Positions 1-14,200 of a stretch of 64,000 bases of DNA are shown here, piece by piece. Source of the stretch: Daphnia carinata (Eukaryota > Arthropoda > Branchiopoda > Diplostraca > Daphniidae); assembly GCF_022539665.2 (NCBI RefSeq), contig NC_081340.1:4650001-4714000 (forward strand), read 5' to 3'. Made by a program: the position numbers and the translations under genes. Position 1 is the stretch's first letter. Each line of letters starts with the position of its first letter. The notes beneath the pieces are model-generated. The model made no database searches. It had not been told where the DNA came from and saw only the letters and a program-made list of their open reading frames with translations.

Positions 1-2232
1 CCAGGTCGGTGTGTGTTTCAGCTCGTTGACGTTTTCAGGAGAAATTGCGGTGGAACAAAAAAGGGACTAAGCGCCGGTCACGTTTTCGAACGTCTTCATT
101 AAAAAAATATCAAAAATAAAGTGACAATGATTTTTCGTTGTCACTTGTTTCTTGTGTATAAAGTGTAGAAAATCAGAATAATTTTGCTTGTCAGTCTGCG
201 GTGAATTGAGGACATTTTGATGATAGTAGAACCAGAAATGTTGGCCCTCTTTTCTTCTCATTAATGCCATCACGTCTTCTGTTGAGTGAAAAGATTGGTT
301 GGCATGTTTTTTTTCCACACATGAAAAGAAATTCAATGGGTCTTTCGGTGTCGCTTTGAATTTTATTCATTGTACACGTGTAAATACAACTAGGGAAAAA
401 AATAAAACAATTTAAGCGAAGAGTTGTACGATTTTATTTTGAATTCTGCTAGCCGATGGTGAACGTTTTCTGTCTAGCCACTTTTCTTCCGTGGTTCGGC
501 TTTTTTTTTTAGGTTTAAAAATCGCCAGTCCACAAGATGATCAATCTGTTGTGCCCGTCTCCATCTATCTCTGCTGGTCATTCGCTCTTCGCCCGAATGG
601 ACAAAGAAAATCAAAGGCAAATGTTATTGCTCACGCCATCCTTTCGCGAAACACAGATCCATCATATGCTTCACATTCTTTTCCTTGATCTAAATCTAGA
701 CTTGACCGATCATATCATTGCGTCTTGCCCACTTCGGTCGTTCAACCTTTAAAAAAAAAAATTGCGAGTTATGAACCATTTTTCAAGGTGTTGTGGGCTG
801 TCAGCAGCTCTAAGTTTGAGATAACACTATTCAACATACTTCAGAGAGCAAAGTAAAAGGGCTAGGCTGTTTTTTTTTTTTTGCTGATGTTTCATGCAAA
901 TGTTGAAAATGAATTCCTAACCAGCGATGGCGAAACTAAGCCATGGGCACCGCACCTCAGAAACTCGTTATTTTTTTTTTTTGTTCACAAAAGACGTTCA
1001 AAGAGTTTGCCAGTATATCTGTTTTGACCTTTCCCGATTCTGCAGACCTCTTGATGGCTTCTAATTACAGGTGTGCTAAGGGCAAAATGCATCTATCCTC
1101 AAGCGCGTTCACATGAAATGTCCCATCGTGTGCTCGGCATACGGCAGCTAAAAACTCTTGGCATAAGCAACAACCTCTCGGCACCGACAAACGAACCATT
1201 CAACAAAAGTCGATTTAAGGTTGGGTGGTTCATTAAGGTGCATTCATCTTAAAAGACTCTGACCGTTTTTTACTTTTCGATTAAAATTTCTGCCAACCAC
1301 CAGTTGATTTCGGTATTTCCCGTCATTGCTTCTAGTTGCCCTAACTCCAAGGCAAACAAGCGTCGTTTAATTACTTGGTCATTTGGCTAAGTTGATGAGC
1401 GTGTATCACGGGCGTGGCTTGACTTTCAACTAAAATAATGATGCTACGGTAGAGTAGATAATCTCATCACAAACATCAGGCTAGGGATCAGGCATTTGAC
1501 CACTTCCTTATTGCGAGTCCTCACCAGTCTCGTCTTAATTTCCGATAAGGATCGTAGACTTGGTTGCCAAAAGGGTGGGATTTGATTTTTATCGTAGGAA
1601 AGGGAACGTATGGAGTTGTGGCGAAAATGTTTGTTAGTTTATTATTCCAAAGTCCGAAAAAGAAACTTGAGAAAGATCATCAGAGTTTCCGGTTTTGAGA
1701 ATTTGATGCAATCTCATTTTCCCTCTGTTTATTATGAACGTTGTTGTTGTTTATTTCATCTTGACGGCAGTCTCATTGTTTTTATGCCCCATGGTGGGAA
1801 AATCCAAAAGAAATTGCGGTACATGCCGGCGTTCTTTTGTCTTTGCGTCCTTTTTCTTTTTACCAGGGTCACCTGAGTCGCGTCTCTTTCATTACTCACC
1901 GGATGAACGTCATATTCATAAGAGCTTCATTTTCTAGAATTCAGCTTATGGCGTTTTTAAGTGATGTGTCTTTGTCATTTCTTCTTGCCAAGACATTCAT
2001 TGAGGATAATAAAAGGGAATAAAGACGCAAATGAGGGAAGGGCGTGCCTTCGTGTAATGCTCCGTGTGTTTGCGGGTGGACGATTGTTGGTTTCAAATTC
2101 GGCGACAGCAGGTCATTGTAAAAGAGAAAGCGAAATAATAAGAGGAGACCAAATAAAAATGGGGTGGGGGTCTATTGATGCAGCCATGTTGAAATGAATA
2201 TTCGCTACTCGAGAAATGATTAAAAATTTTTA

Positions 2233-2258
2233 TTTTTTTTTTTTGGGGGGGGGGGGGG
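2233..2258. repeat. T12-G14 homopolymer junction
   Basis: Twelve T (2233-2244) run directly into fourteen G (2245-2258). A 14-G run on the + strand could form a G-quadruplex and is also error-prone in sequencing, so its exact length is uncertain. It is followed by a short CAGTT direct repeat. Confidence 0.8.
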
Positions 2259-3976
2259 TTCAGTTCAGTTCACCCCACCAAACTCTGCAATACAAGAATA
2301 GTGAAAGAGTAGAAGGAGAAGGACAAACAATAAGTGAAAGGAGTAGGTCAAACAACTTACATTGAGCCCCAGCTGATGCCAGAAAATGAAAATTGGGGAT
2401 GAACGAAAAAAAAAATGGCCAGGTTATTCATACAGTCCTTTTTTTCCTCCATAGTTGTTTGGTGGTCATTGACATGTTTTACCGAAAGCTTTCGATGCAG
2501 TTTAGCTCTCCCTTAAAAAAAAAAAAATAGTTCTTCGTTTTCTCGTCAATTTTAACGACACAAAATTACATGGGCCAGGGGGGTTGCGACGCCCACCGTC
2601 AACGACGAACGTCTTTCGTGTTTCTTTTGTTTTTCTTATTTCATTGTTTCTTGACTGTGAGCGGTGGAAATCACCTCGATGCCACATGCCAGACAGTTTG
2701 CCCTTCCCGACGATTTTCTCCTCCTTGCGCAGATGGGCGGGCAGAAAAACCGAGAAAATGTTTACGGCGACGTTTATCGTCATCTTTTCTGAGTGAGGGA
2801 GTTTTTCAAAAAAAAAAAAAAAAAAAAAAATGAAAAGAATTTTTGTTCCATGGCTGAAACAAAAGTCCACAGAAATTGTCGACTTTTGTTGTTAGTTTTC
2901 CCCAAGATCTTCCGAAATGGATTTTTAATGACAGAGCGGCTGCTTTTTTCTTGTAGTTTTGCGTCACCGAAATGCACATGACGGGAAAAAAAAAGATTTC
3001 TTGTCGTCTTTCAACGCGAGGAAGGGAGGCGTGAATACATCATCACCCCTCCGTTTAAAGTTCAAATTCAATACAACAAGGAAAAGGAGTTGGATCCTTG
3101 TTGTCGGATCCATCGTCTTTTCACGATCGGGAACAAAGGGCAGATTCCCATACAGTTTATGGCTACCACCAGCAGCCAATATTCATGCAACACGCGATTT
3201 GCATATGCAAATGAAAGCAAAGATGGCTCAGGTGGATACGTCAAACTCGCATTCCAGACGAGAACAGATTTGTTTTCACTTTCTTCTGTTTGTTTTTTTA
3301 CCTATAGAAAAACCAACAAATGCTACAGTCTGAGCTGTTTTTGTGATAAAAGAAAAGTAGATGGCAAGTGATTGAATGTTGATTGACTCGATGGGTGGTT
3401 TGTTGGTTTGGGCGTCCCTTTTAGAAAGATAAAAAAAAAGAGAACAAACATTTTCTCACTTGTTGTGTAACATCTTTTTGGCGTTTATGTTGAAGTTGTC
3501 GTCGTTTCTCGTCTTGGGTTCTGGCGATAAACACACAGAACAAACCCAACAACCCAAACTGAACGTGTAAACAGAGACGATCACAACAAACAACCACAGA
3601 AGTTGTTTTCTTTTTCTTGTTTTGTTCCAAGCTGATTTGAATGATTATTCAATTCATTTTTCCACATGTAATTCCTTCAGCCACCATTTGATTTTTTTGT
3701 TTTCTTATTGTTAAAGAACAACAAAATATTTTTCTTTTTCAACCAACAAACGTGTCTCTGAGTGTTGCGTGCGACCTCACCTATACTGGAGGTCTGTTTG
3801 TTCATTACCAATGCAAATCGATGGAAATCAGTCAATCAGCTGGAGATTTGTGTTGGGAAAAAGACAATCAGAATGCGTGAATAATAAGGGAATAGAATTT
3901 TCTTTTTGTATTGCTTTTTTCAAATAAAATCTGAAAAGGCAAATGGGAACAGACGAAGAAAGTAGTTTTAATCAAA

Positions 3977-3978
<2 letters not shown>

Positions 3979-4005
<27 letters not shown>
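3979..4005. repeat. Poly-T tract (about 27 T)
   Basis: This is one of the longest pure homopolymers in the window. Similar A or T runs occur at 2808-2830, 19696-19718, 26708-26728, 41743-41763 and 42272-42294. They are typical low-complexity intron or intergenic sequence, and they explain the spurious poly-F/poly-K reading frames in this part of the window. Confidence 0.85.
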
Positions 4006-4011
<6 letters not shown>

Positions 4012-7000
4012 GAGTTGTACGCTAGAAATTGGAAGCCCTTGCCTTTTTTGTTTATCCGTCATTTGAATGATTCAATAGAAATGCACTGTAACAAGATGAG
4101 TTTTGAACATAACGGACCACCAACTTTTTTCCATCGAGCTCATCTGTGATGACGAAGATAAAACGGGGTCGTGAGTATCGACTAATCAAACATTGCCGCT
4201 CTTATCGTCTGCCATTGGGTAGCAATCGGCTTCACCTCTGACGCCATTGGATTTTTTAATCGGCCGACAATGACGAAGTAAAATGATCACATTTACATCG
4301 TGATTTCAGCCGACGACCTGATTCCTAGCGTATGGTAAACAGGACGGAACTCTTCTTTTTTTCGTGTTGGCTGAGGAGGAAAGGCATGGTCGGTAACAGA
4401 TCTTCTTTCCTTCGGCACAATCGCACCAGATGTTTTGAATAGTTATCCGAACTTGTTGTATTTATTTCTTCAATAACGTGCGTGTTTAAACAACAACACA
4501 ACAAGACACACAGCGCACCCCCGCATCTTTTCAGGACGAAACAACGGCGGGTCAAAGGGGCAAATCAAAAGATCGGGTTACTTTTCACTATTTTGCTCGC
4601 TTCAACCCAATCCATGTGTTTAGAGCCACGGGGTATGCAAGAAGATTTCGTTCCATTCTTTCTCTAGAAACGCATAATCAGGTCTGTTAGATTTTGAATG
4701 GAACCGCCGTACTCCGCCCCCCTACAGATGGCGCCAGGGCGTCTACCACGATTTTTTTTTCCATTTTAATTTTTCAAAGAAAATGAAAAATTTCCTGTAC
4801 CAAACCACAGGCTGGTAGGGTTTTCCATCCCCACCGAAAGGAATGAAATCCCTCAACCACCAACACGTAGCCCCCGCGCGTTATCTTTAGGGGGCTAGGG
4901 GGTAGATACGTTGAAGGGAGAAGAGCACAAGAGAACCGGAATGTTAATGAACCTGCTGGTTTTTCTTCTTCATTCTACCCTTCCGATGTGGGGCCATTGC
5001 GAGAAGATGAGAGACCCCCTCGACCCTTCTCGGTTACTAGTTCGTGACAAACAATCGTATCCCGCGGCCTTTCCTTCTAAATTCTATCTGCTCCGTAGTC
5101 AAAACCATAAACGTGACTAAAAGTTAAGTTGCAAGCGGAGATTTTAATATTTGATACGTTTGGCACAAGTTCAACAGGCGGGAAAAGTGGGCGGTGTGAA
5201 ATGTCATTTTTTGGATACATTTACACGACGATTGCACGGTCCTTAAACGAAAATCGCGATTATTCCGTTTTGGATATGCTCGAGCTTATAGATGTCGTTA
5301 TGTGGAACGAAATCGATCACGTAGACCGACTTGCCGCTTACCAATTACATGGAATCTTGATTTTTCTTTTAAAGAAAATTCTTGTCTCACCGCAAAAAAA
5401 AAGTCGTAAACCCCACTCTCCACTCCACGGTTCAGTTTGGATCCTGGTCACGGAGTCTGACTCTAGTTGGGCCTACGCATTTCACGTTTTCCTACAATAG
5501 CCACTCGTATAGCCAGCAGAAAAAGACGTAATTAAATGTCGGCGAAGGAACTGCTTACATTTTATACATGCAACGAATCCTCTTGTTCAACACAAAGATA
5601 AATGTTGCTTTCTTGAGTTTCTTCTTCTTTTTCCTTATTTATCATTATGTATTTATTTTGATTCCTCTTGTGCCCACTTTCTTTTTCTGTTTTTTGAATG
5701 CGGGTCCTTGGGTCTTCAGCAGCCGTTTCACAATGCCGTTGCATTTTCTAGTTTTATTCCGATTGCCTATCGATCAGTCGATCAAAGTCGACGCGTATCG
5801 TAATTGAAGTCATGGATCAACGTCGCCATCCTCTACTTGCCTGCCCATTTGCTTTTCTTGTTGTTCTTCTGTCTACTCGGGCCGCAACAATTGTAAAACG
5901 TCGCAGCGGGTCGTCATTGTCGCTTCATTTGGCGGCGTAGACAAATGATACGAAATAAATACTCAAGTGTTTTCCGGCCTTTCTGTCCGTTAAACGCGGA
6001 TGGGAAAAAGAAAACTTGTGTTTCATTCCGATGATAATTTTTCTTTTACCCTGAAGCAAAGATAAACAGTAAAAAATGCCCGACACTTGTGCAATCGATT
6101 GCCAGCTGGGAGATGAGTGCAAAACGCTATAAATTGGCCTCTAGTCAGGTGATCCTTCACCGGAATGTTATGCGACTTGCGTGTACAAGAAACTGATCTC
6201 AAGTCCCGCAATCGCTCGCAGATGCAAATGCAAAGTGGAATAAATTATTTGTATTCATTTTGTATTTTCGTAGCGAAGTAGGAATTTAACGCGGTGACGC
6301 TGTAGTTTCCTTCCGTGTAATTTTCGATCCATTAGTTGGTGTGGCTTGGCTAAACGCCAAGGAGCGGACGCCGATAGACTATCGTAGAAAAGAGATGCTG
6401 AATCAGCATCTTAAATTCAACATTTCGGGCGGATTACAGGTTGTCACTGCACTTTGCCCTATCCGCGTATCAACGCCTTTATTATATTTCAAAATCGTTT
6501 TTTTAAATCTTTTGAATGATTTTTTAAATTATTTTTTGAGGAATTCCTTTTCATTACGTCGATGATGGGCCGGCAATGATTTTTATTAGACTCCACCCTC
6601 CAGCTAGGTATGTTGCTGTAGAAAGAAACCAATTCAACGAATCTTTTTCAATGCACTTGCGTACGTTGATTGCGAAAAGAAAGTCTTCCGCTTTGTACTT
6701 CGTTAATGTAATGTGGCCATCATCCTCATCATAGATTGTAACATGTCCGATAATGGAAGGTCGCGGTTAAAACGATCGCTCAATCCGTCACGGTGCGCCA
6801 ATGTGCGGATTATTCATTGGCCAGTTTTCAAAGACACACTACGTACAAAAGGACTTTTGAGTTATGCACAATCTCATGTTACTTCTAAAGGGGGAAAAAA
6901 AGATTCCATGGGAATGCAAATGGGACGATAAGGTCCAAAGAGGGAAAGAGAGAAACCCAGCACGACACATCCACACTACGTGGTGCTGTGTAAACGCAAG

Positions 7001-8228
7001 AGAAGAGCCATGCAGTCTGGCATGAATTTCTTTTTTCTTTTTCAAAGTTTCCTTATCCATTCCACCAAACTTGGGGTCGACTATACATTACCAATTTTTT
7101 TAAAGATATTTTTTTTTACTTTTGATTTTTATTTGAATGTGAAAAATACGAAGGATTTATTATGGACCATCATTTTTCAGTCCCTCTCAACTGGCGTTTT
7201 CAAGTGGTAGAAACACTCGATGCGGTTCGAATTTCTCGCGCGTTTCGGACGTAAGAGTCTCTAAAATTTTAGCATCCACAACAAACCTACGACCATTTCT
7301 CTCTTTTTTTTTTTCTTTTTTTTCCCATTTTACGCGTCACGTTGGTCGTCACCCAACTTGTTTGCTAATCAAACCCGTATGACATCGTCTCTTGCTCCAA
7401 GGCCCTTTTCTCAACTTGTATCGATTACAACATTTGCATTTTGTTACGAATGTCTTTTGAATTCCTGCGCTAATAATCCCAGTAAAGGCAAGACGTCTCG
7501 ATTTCACGTCGGGCATGTTGACAGTCGAGTAGTACGTGAGAAATCAGGGGCCACGTTGTGGTATGTTTATTGCAATATCTCCTTCTTCGATGAGGTCAAA
7601 AGGTTGTTCTGGTCCGATGGACCCTTTCATCGCGGGGGTCCCATCGTTCATTTCTCCGCCAGCGCAGCAGCCTTTAGCTTTTCAGGCTTGTTGATTGATC
7701 GATCGATAAGACTTGCCCAGCTCCCCGTTTTTCGTTCCATAATTTTAAAGTAGTCGAAAAAAAAAGGAAAATAATTTCATTGAAATGGATTCGGACGAAA
7801 TACGTCATCCGTTTGACATACCGTAATTACACTTTGATCCCTTGTTACCATTGAAAAAATGCATTGCATATTCTCTTGAATTCATTTGAATAACGAGAGA
7901 GATATCGCCGTGCCTCCCTCCACAATATTTTTGAATTGATAAGAGTTGGGTTACTGATTTTTAATCTGATTAATCATTGAATCAAATCGTGAACTTTCAA
8001 CCCTTTAGCGATGACGATGCTGAAAATTTCCCTTCGAAAAGGAATTGATCAGTTCGATGATGATGGATTATCAGGGCTCTATCGTGCGGACACGGAGCTG
8101 TAGAACAGCTGATTGTGCGGATTCATCCCAACAGCAGGGGGAGAAAGAAGTGCTGGCCTTCACGGTCATGAGAAACGAGCGACAGGCGAGACCTCCTGCT
8201 GATGGGGTTGTTTCTGTGCGGTTCCTAA

Positions 8229-8248
8229 CACACACACACACACACACA
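8229..8248. repeat. (CA)n dinucleotide microsatellite
   Basis: About ten CA units. Comparable (GT)n tracts are at 22616-22632 and 25947-25964. Another (GT)n at 53881-53894 lies in the left palindrome arm, with its mirror (CA)n near 60117-60129 in the right arm. Confidence 0.85.
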
Positions 8249-11200
8249 AAAGAAAACAAGAAAATGAGGGTAGACACACTCACTTTGGTATTTGTTTTAA
8301 CGTTTGACTTAAATGGCTCTCTTCTTCATTCCGTGGTAAAAAAAACATTTTAGTTTTTTTCCTTTTTTGAAACCGAAAATAGAAAGACATTCGGAGTGAG
8401 GCAGTAGAAACAGCAGCAACCTAGTTTATTTCCTCATGCCTACCAGCTAAACAATTATAATATTTTGTTTTAAATACGAATGTTGCGTAATGAGTTAACC
8501 TTGTATGGTCAGCCGGACTGGAATTTAACAACAGAATTACCTTGTTGTAGAAACTGGGCTGACATATTTAGGACAGTTTACGAATGAAGATAACAGGAGG
8601 TGCTAAATACCTGTCATTTTATTTCTTACGGCCTAGTCATTTTTCTTACACTCTCTCTTTCTGTGAAGCAGCGAAAATGCAAATAGCTTGCGTTGGTGGT
8701 CATTCAAATTTTAAATTGGGGAGGTGGGCGTGGGACGTTATTTACCTCTTTGCAAACGGTGTTCGCGTGATTGCGTTTTGTAAACGCATGTGAGGTGAAA
8801 TTCGGGTCTCTCGTTTGTTTCATTTGTGAGGTTGGTGAAATATTTAGTTGTCTGTGGCGTTCTATCATACAAGCCTGCGTCATAGAGAAAGTAAAGAAAA
8901 ATTGCGTGGTTTTGGGCATCACTTGTTTGGCATTGCATAAACATTTATTGGCTGCTGGGGGCAAGAGAGAACAAAACACAACTGGGAGTCCCATTCCAAT
9001 GTTAACGTGAATGTTCATACATATTTGAACCGGACTCTGCGGCACATCAGCTAGTATTCGTAACACGCAATCACACTATATTTAGACTGTCTGTTGATTG
9101 CAGTTGAATAACAAAGTAACAGATAGCAAAGGCTAAAAAAGGGGAGTGAAAACATCAACATTTGGATTGTAAATGAACATTCTTTTGTACTGCACGAGAA
9201 AGGGCGTGTTCAGCACGATATTCAGGAAATGGGGAGGATTAAATCAAACTGCAACGAGAAAGATGGATTCGGCGTAACAGAAACGAAGTACCTGATAGAC
9301 GTATTGAAATGACGACTGTTCTGTATTCGTTATTCGATCTCTTTCCTTATTCATGCAGAGCTGCTGAAATGTTTCTTGACGAATCGATTCTCGGCTTAGG
9401 CTTTTTATATTCGTCTTACCACGGCCGCTGATATTGTATTGCGTAATGTATTGTTAGGGCTGTTGAAGTTTGGCCCAGCAGCCCGTCCCATCTAACAAAA
9501 AAAAAATTGACGATGTTGAACGCACACCAGGCGATCCAAAAATTATTGGGGGTGCAGCAGCAAAAGCAATTCAATCGATTCCTTGTTGTATGCGATGCCC
9601 GTGTACCGCGTGCAACGTACATGTCGTAAAAAAAGATAGGCCTATTATCTTTATTGTACAGGTCGTTGACCTGAAGCTGATATTTCCCTCTTGTGGACTT
9701 GTTTATTTTTATGCTCAATTTTTCCCCTCTTTTTTTTTATGTTTCTTGAAAAATGACCAAGTCTTTCATCTGGCTGAATCCTTTCGCTTTTTCCTTGGAG
9801 GGTGGCGGTGCCTTTGCGTTCGTTTGGGCGACTCTATTTTGAGGGTTTAAAACCGACAGTTGCGTGAATATAAATCAGGGCGCTCTTTTCTCACAGGTGC
9901 GCTACTCGGTGGTAGCCATCCATCTCTCGAGAGATTCGTCCTCATTTAAAACATCATTAATCCGTTTTTGACTGATTGACTGTGAAACGCCAAATGCCCG
10001 GCATGTCCATTCGTCATCGAAGGGCTTCGTTGTAGGACATAGGCGTTTACAATGTTTAACCGAGACCAGCACAATTTTCGTTAGATGTTGAAGAGAACGT
10101 GTGTGACTATGTCTTTACGGTTTGAGAGTTCGTTACAGTCAAGTCGCGTAGATGTCCACTGCGGAATGCAAATAAATCAAAGATAATTGGAAGGACGGCA
10201 GCGATGGCGGCGCTTGAATGATTCGTCGTTATTTGAAATTTAGTTCGTTCCACGTCTGTGGACGGCAGAGCTAGAACTTTTAAAATGAAATCTGCGTGCA
10301 CTTCGTTTCTTTGTTCGTGCATTTTTCGTGTTCTTTTCTTATTATCCGTTACATCGTTGAAGTTGATTGAAAGCTATAATGGAGCAGTGACGCGTCAATA
10401 CCTTTATTGCGCGATATCTTCGCATATGATGGTCCAAGCCCATCAAGAATTGAGATTACAAAGGAACTTGAAGAGGAAGAAGGAGAGATTATATTCGTTT
10501 TTTCTGCGTGTTATTGGTATCGTATGTCTTCTGTCTATTTTCGTAGGCGATCTATCCCCCCTCTTCGCCTCTCAAGTCTTTCTCCTTTTATTTCTGTTAA
10601 GTCTCTGGGTGTAGAAGAAAAGGGACCCTTTTCAATAGTCTTTTCATGTCTATAATTTTTTTTTCTTTTGAATGAAGGAAGGAAGATATGGATGCGTTAG
10701 TCGCAGCCGAGGAAATGGGAGGGAAAATGCGGGCACCCTCGTCAACTTTTTTTGGGTGGAAAACTAAACTGCGTGTGTGTTTGTGCGCGCGCACAGCCCT
10801 CGAAATAAGACATGAGGGTATCTACATTTTCTTTTCTGTTCTGTTCAGAGAGGGGGAAAAATTGAATTGAATAGGGAATGGCCTTTTGTCGGTCACTCGA
10901 AGGGAGGAAGAAAAAAAACCGCATCGCGCGCACAAACACTTGGAGCAGTTTAGAAAAGGGGGAAAATAAAGGGAAATATGATGTTGATGTCTGTTGAATT
11001 CGGCGTGGGAATACGAACAGGGAAATGGGAAATCAAAGAATATCGGCCGCATCAAAACAGATAAATTTCTCCCATTGTCACGCCATTTGATTTCCGATTG
11101 GGGTGTGTTTTTTTCCCCTAGAAACACAGGGAATGGAAATGGAGAAGTAAAGGAGCTATGCTGAAAAAGTTGTTGGTGAGGTGTTAAAACTCATCAGCCA

Positions 11201-14200
11201 GCGATTGTGTTTGCCGCCTCTGCTACATTTCGTTTTCCTATCCTTTTGCCGCCATTAAATGTTTAGCAATGTTTTTTAGCATGTCCCTTACTGGAAATCA
11301 ATCTACCGTTGCTGTTCCTGAAAAAGTTTTTGTTTTTCCCGTCGACAGTAGTTGCGCTCTGCAACTTTAGCCGCAAAAGCCACTGGATGTTGCGTCGTCT
11401 CGGTACTTTGAATTTTTTTTATTCCTGTGGTCTTTCAACTTCGAGTCCAATCGAATCACGTTGAATATCTAGTGGGGAACAGGGTCTTCATTGGACAGTT
11501 GACACCGTGGAACAAGAAATTCAATCCAGCGATTCAATTGGGGTTCGATGGATTGGAATTCGATGCACGTCTGATGACAAAGACGTCGGATGATAACACC
11601 GTCATCTCCTTTTGCATTTCATCTTTCGTCTCTTTATGTGAAATCGACTCGATTAGAGCGTCGCATGGAAGCACACGCGAGAGTCAATAGACAACATTGT
11701 CCAGATTCTTTGAGGATCTGGTGACAGTCGACTGACATCTTCTTTTATCTCTTGAAACTTTTCATTTCAAACTTTTCATTTTGAAGACTTTTTTTATTTT
11801 ATTTTTTTTTTTCTTTTTGCGGAAGAATTTTTGGAAGAATGCGCGATATTTTCACAACAGAGTTTGGTTTTTATTTCGTTTCTTCCGAACGAATGGATAA
11901 ATGACAACATGTTTTGAAATGAGTAAAAAGATAATTCAACGTCAATTACTGACTGTTGTGTTATGCAGATTGAAGCCACTTTTCAGGGAACAACCTTAGA
12001 TGTTTACATAAACAAAAAATGGGGAGACAGCCGGATGAAGATGTTCGTCAACTGAGTCATGTTGCTTTTCTTCTGCGTGTTGTGATATCTCGTCTCGTTC
12101 ACCCTAAAAAAGAAAGGAAACTGAATGGCAGGCAGGAAGACGATCCACCAAGTTTTTCATTCACGTCAATCGAGGGGGGTGAGTAGAGTGAAACTTTGGG
12201 GCAAGAAACAACCCCCTACCCCCATAAGGCCCCGGAAATGTCAGTGCACGCAAGTCGGGAGACAAATTCAGCTTTCAGTAGAACAACTTGGACAGGGAAG
12301 TGCATCGACTCTCTTTCTATTCCTACGTAAAATCCCCCCGAAAAAAGCGCATCGATCTCTTTCTTTTCTCTGCTGGCCACCACCACCACAAACGAACTGC
12401 ATAAATGAATAATAATTTGGGTTTCCTTCGTCTTTCTCCCCCTTCCATGCATGTGTGTGTACGGACAACGAGAGGAGACGGGCAGGGGGTCTCGTTGTGT
12501 CCATTACGTAGCTCCTTGTCTGTATAAACAACGTTTCTTATTCAAATCAAATATATCAGAATCAGACGAGGCAAATGGGAAGCAGGCGAAAGTAAAACAA
12601 GAAAAAAAAAAAACTTGACGTTCCATTCCGCTCTGTCACGACCTTAGTCTGATGTTCCCTGATAAACCAAAAAATAGAGGCATAGTTTGAGAAACCACAT
12701 TTAAAGTTGCCGGTCTCGCCACATTTCTTAAAACCCCTGGCTCTTTTGTTTTGTTTTCTGTTTGACTCTATAAACGCTGTAATCCTAAATTCATCTTCCC
12801 TTTTTGTTGCCTTCTTTTTCGTGTTTCGTTTTCGAACAACAGACAGCCCTACACTGAGGTAGAATATCACATTGGAAGGTTCTATTTTTGGGTTGTCTTT
12901 CCTGCTAAGAGATATGTGAAGAGAGTGCGCTTTCTCTGCTGCTTCAGTTCTTAAGTGTTGCCATAGAACAAACGCTGAGATACGTCATCTGACACAAAAC
13001 GAGGGACTAGTTGTTACACTTCAGTTCCATCGACCCGATCTTCTACAGTCACAGCCTTCTACCATTTTTCTTTTCGTTTCCTTTTGATAGTTGCACTGGC
13101 CATCTGCAAAATCTCAACAGAACAAAAAAACCAAACTTGTAAAAATCCCGACAGGATAAACGGCCCAACTGGTTGCGTACAAGCGTAATGTTAGTCAGAT
13201 GTTCCCGACGTTCATTCAATGATGACCGCAAAACTCAAATGTTTTCATTTTTCTTTGAAATTTCATTTCTTTCGTGATTTTTCTAGCCTGTTGCTTTATT
13301 ATCCGTACATACAAAAAATATAGCACTTCATACAATTTTTATTACCATATTTTAAAAAATTATTTAAAAGTAAGTTGTTTTTTTTTAATTTTTTTTTTTT
13401 TTTAAAAGATCCAGGCTTTCGGTAATCAAGCTGCTTCTGTCAATTTGGCTCTGTGCAAACAACGTCCGAATAGGTTTTATGGCTGTCGTCAAGTTTTCTA
13501 CCAGATTTTGCCTTTTGTTTTGACACCGGCACGTACGAAAAATGCGAGAGATGTGAGAGTTTTACACACCTGTGCATCACATGGTTGTAGCGGTAGCTAT
13601 TCAATTAACAAAGTAAATATTTGCCACTAATAAAGTTTGCTGTAACGCAGTAGAAAGTCTTGCGATATCGTTACGATCCATACTCAAGTCGTTAAGCTCT
13701 TGATTTATGGTAAAACAATTTCGTGAAAGAACCAGAACGACGAGTGAGAATGGATTAGCGGAGGAGGAAAGCTCTTCTTATCGCGTGTCATTTGATCATC
13801 ACCTTTTCTGCAGATGATGACGTGACGACAATCAATCACCGTCTCGTGTTTGATGATGAGGGTGGGGAGTATTAATGACTTGTGCTTGCGGTTTTTTTCC
13901 ATCACCATCCGCAGCTGCAACGGAATCGATTCCCGTCTCATTATCCAACTCTTTTGAATTTCTCCAGCAAATAATTATTGGTGGGCCTTTACTCTCGTAC
14001 CCGTCTCATTCAGGTGGAGGATTAAAATACTATTATACTTCGTCTGTTGAAATTTTTCGTGTAACATGAAATGCGTAATCCGTTGGGTTTCTTCTTACAA
14101 GAAAAAGAAGCCGGGCAAATTGTAGTCTCCTCTTTGGTTCTCTCTCCAGCTGGTAGCCGAAATATTCAAAGATAATTTACACGGCGTGTGCTCCACTGTT

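Noticed and set aside
7358-7753. 131-codon open frame and similar frames (for example 5129-5500, 8704-9066) in the 5' region
   Set aside because: No domain-like pattern, no coding composition and no splice partners. Such lengths are expected by chance in 26 kb on six frames.
8229-8248. Dinucleotide tracts as CRISPR-type or tandem arrays of interest
   Set aside because: Simple (CA)n/(GT)n microsatellites without spacers, common in animal genomes.
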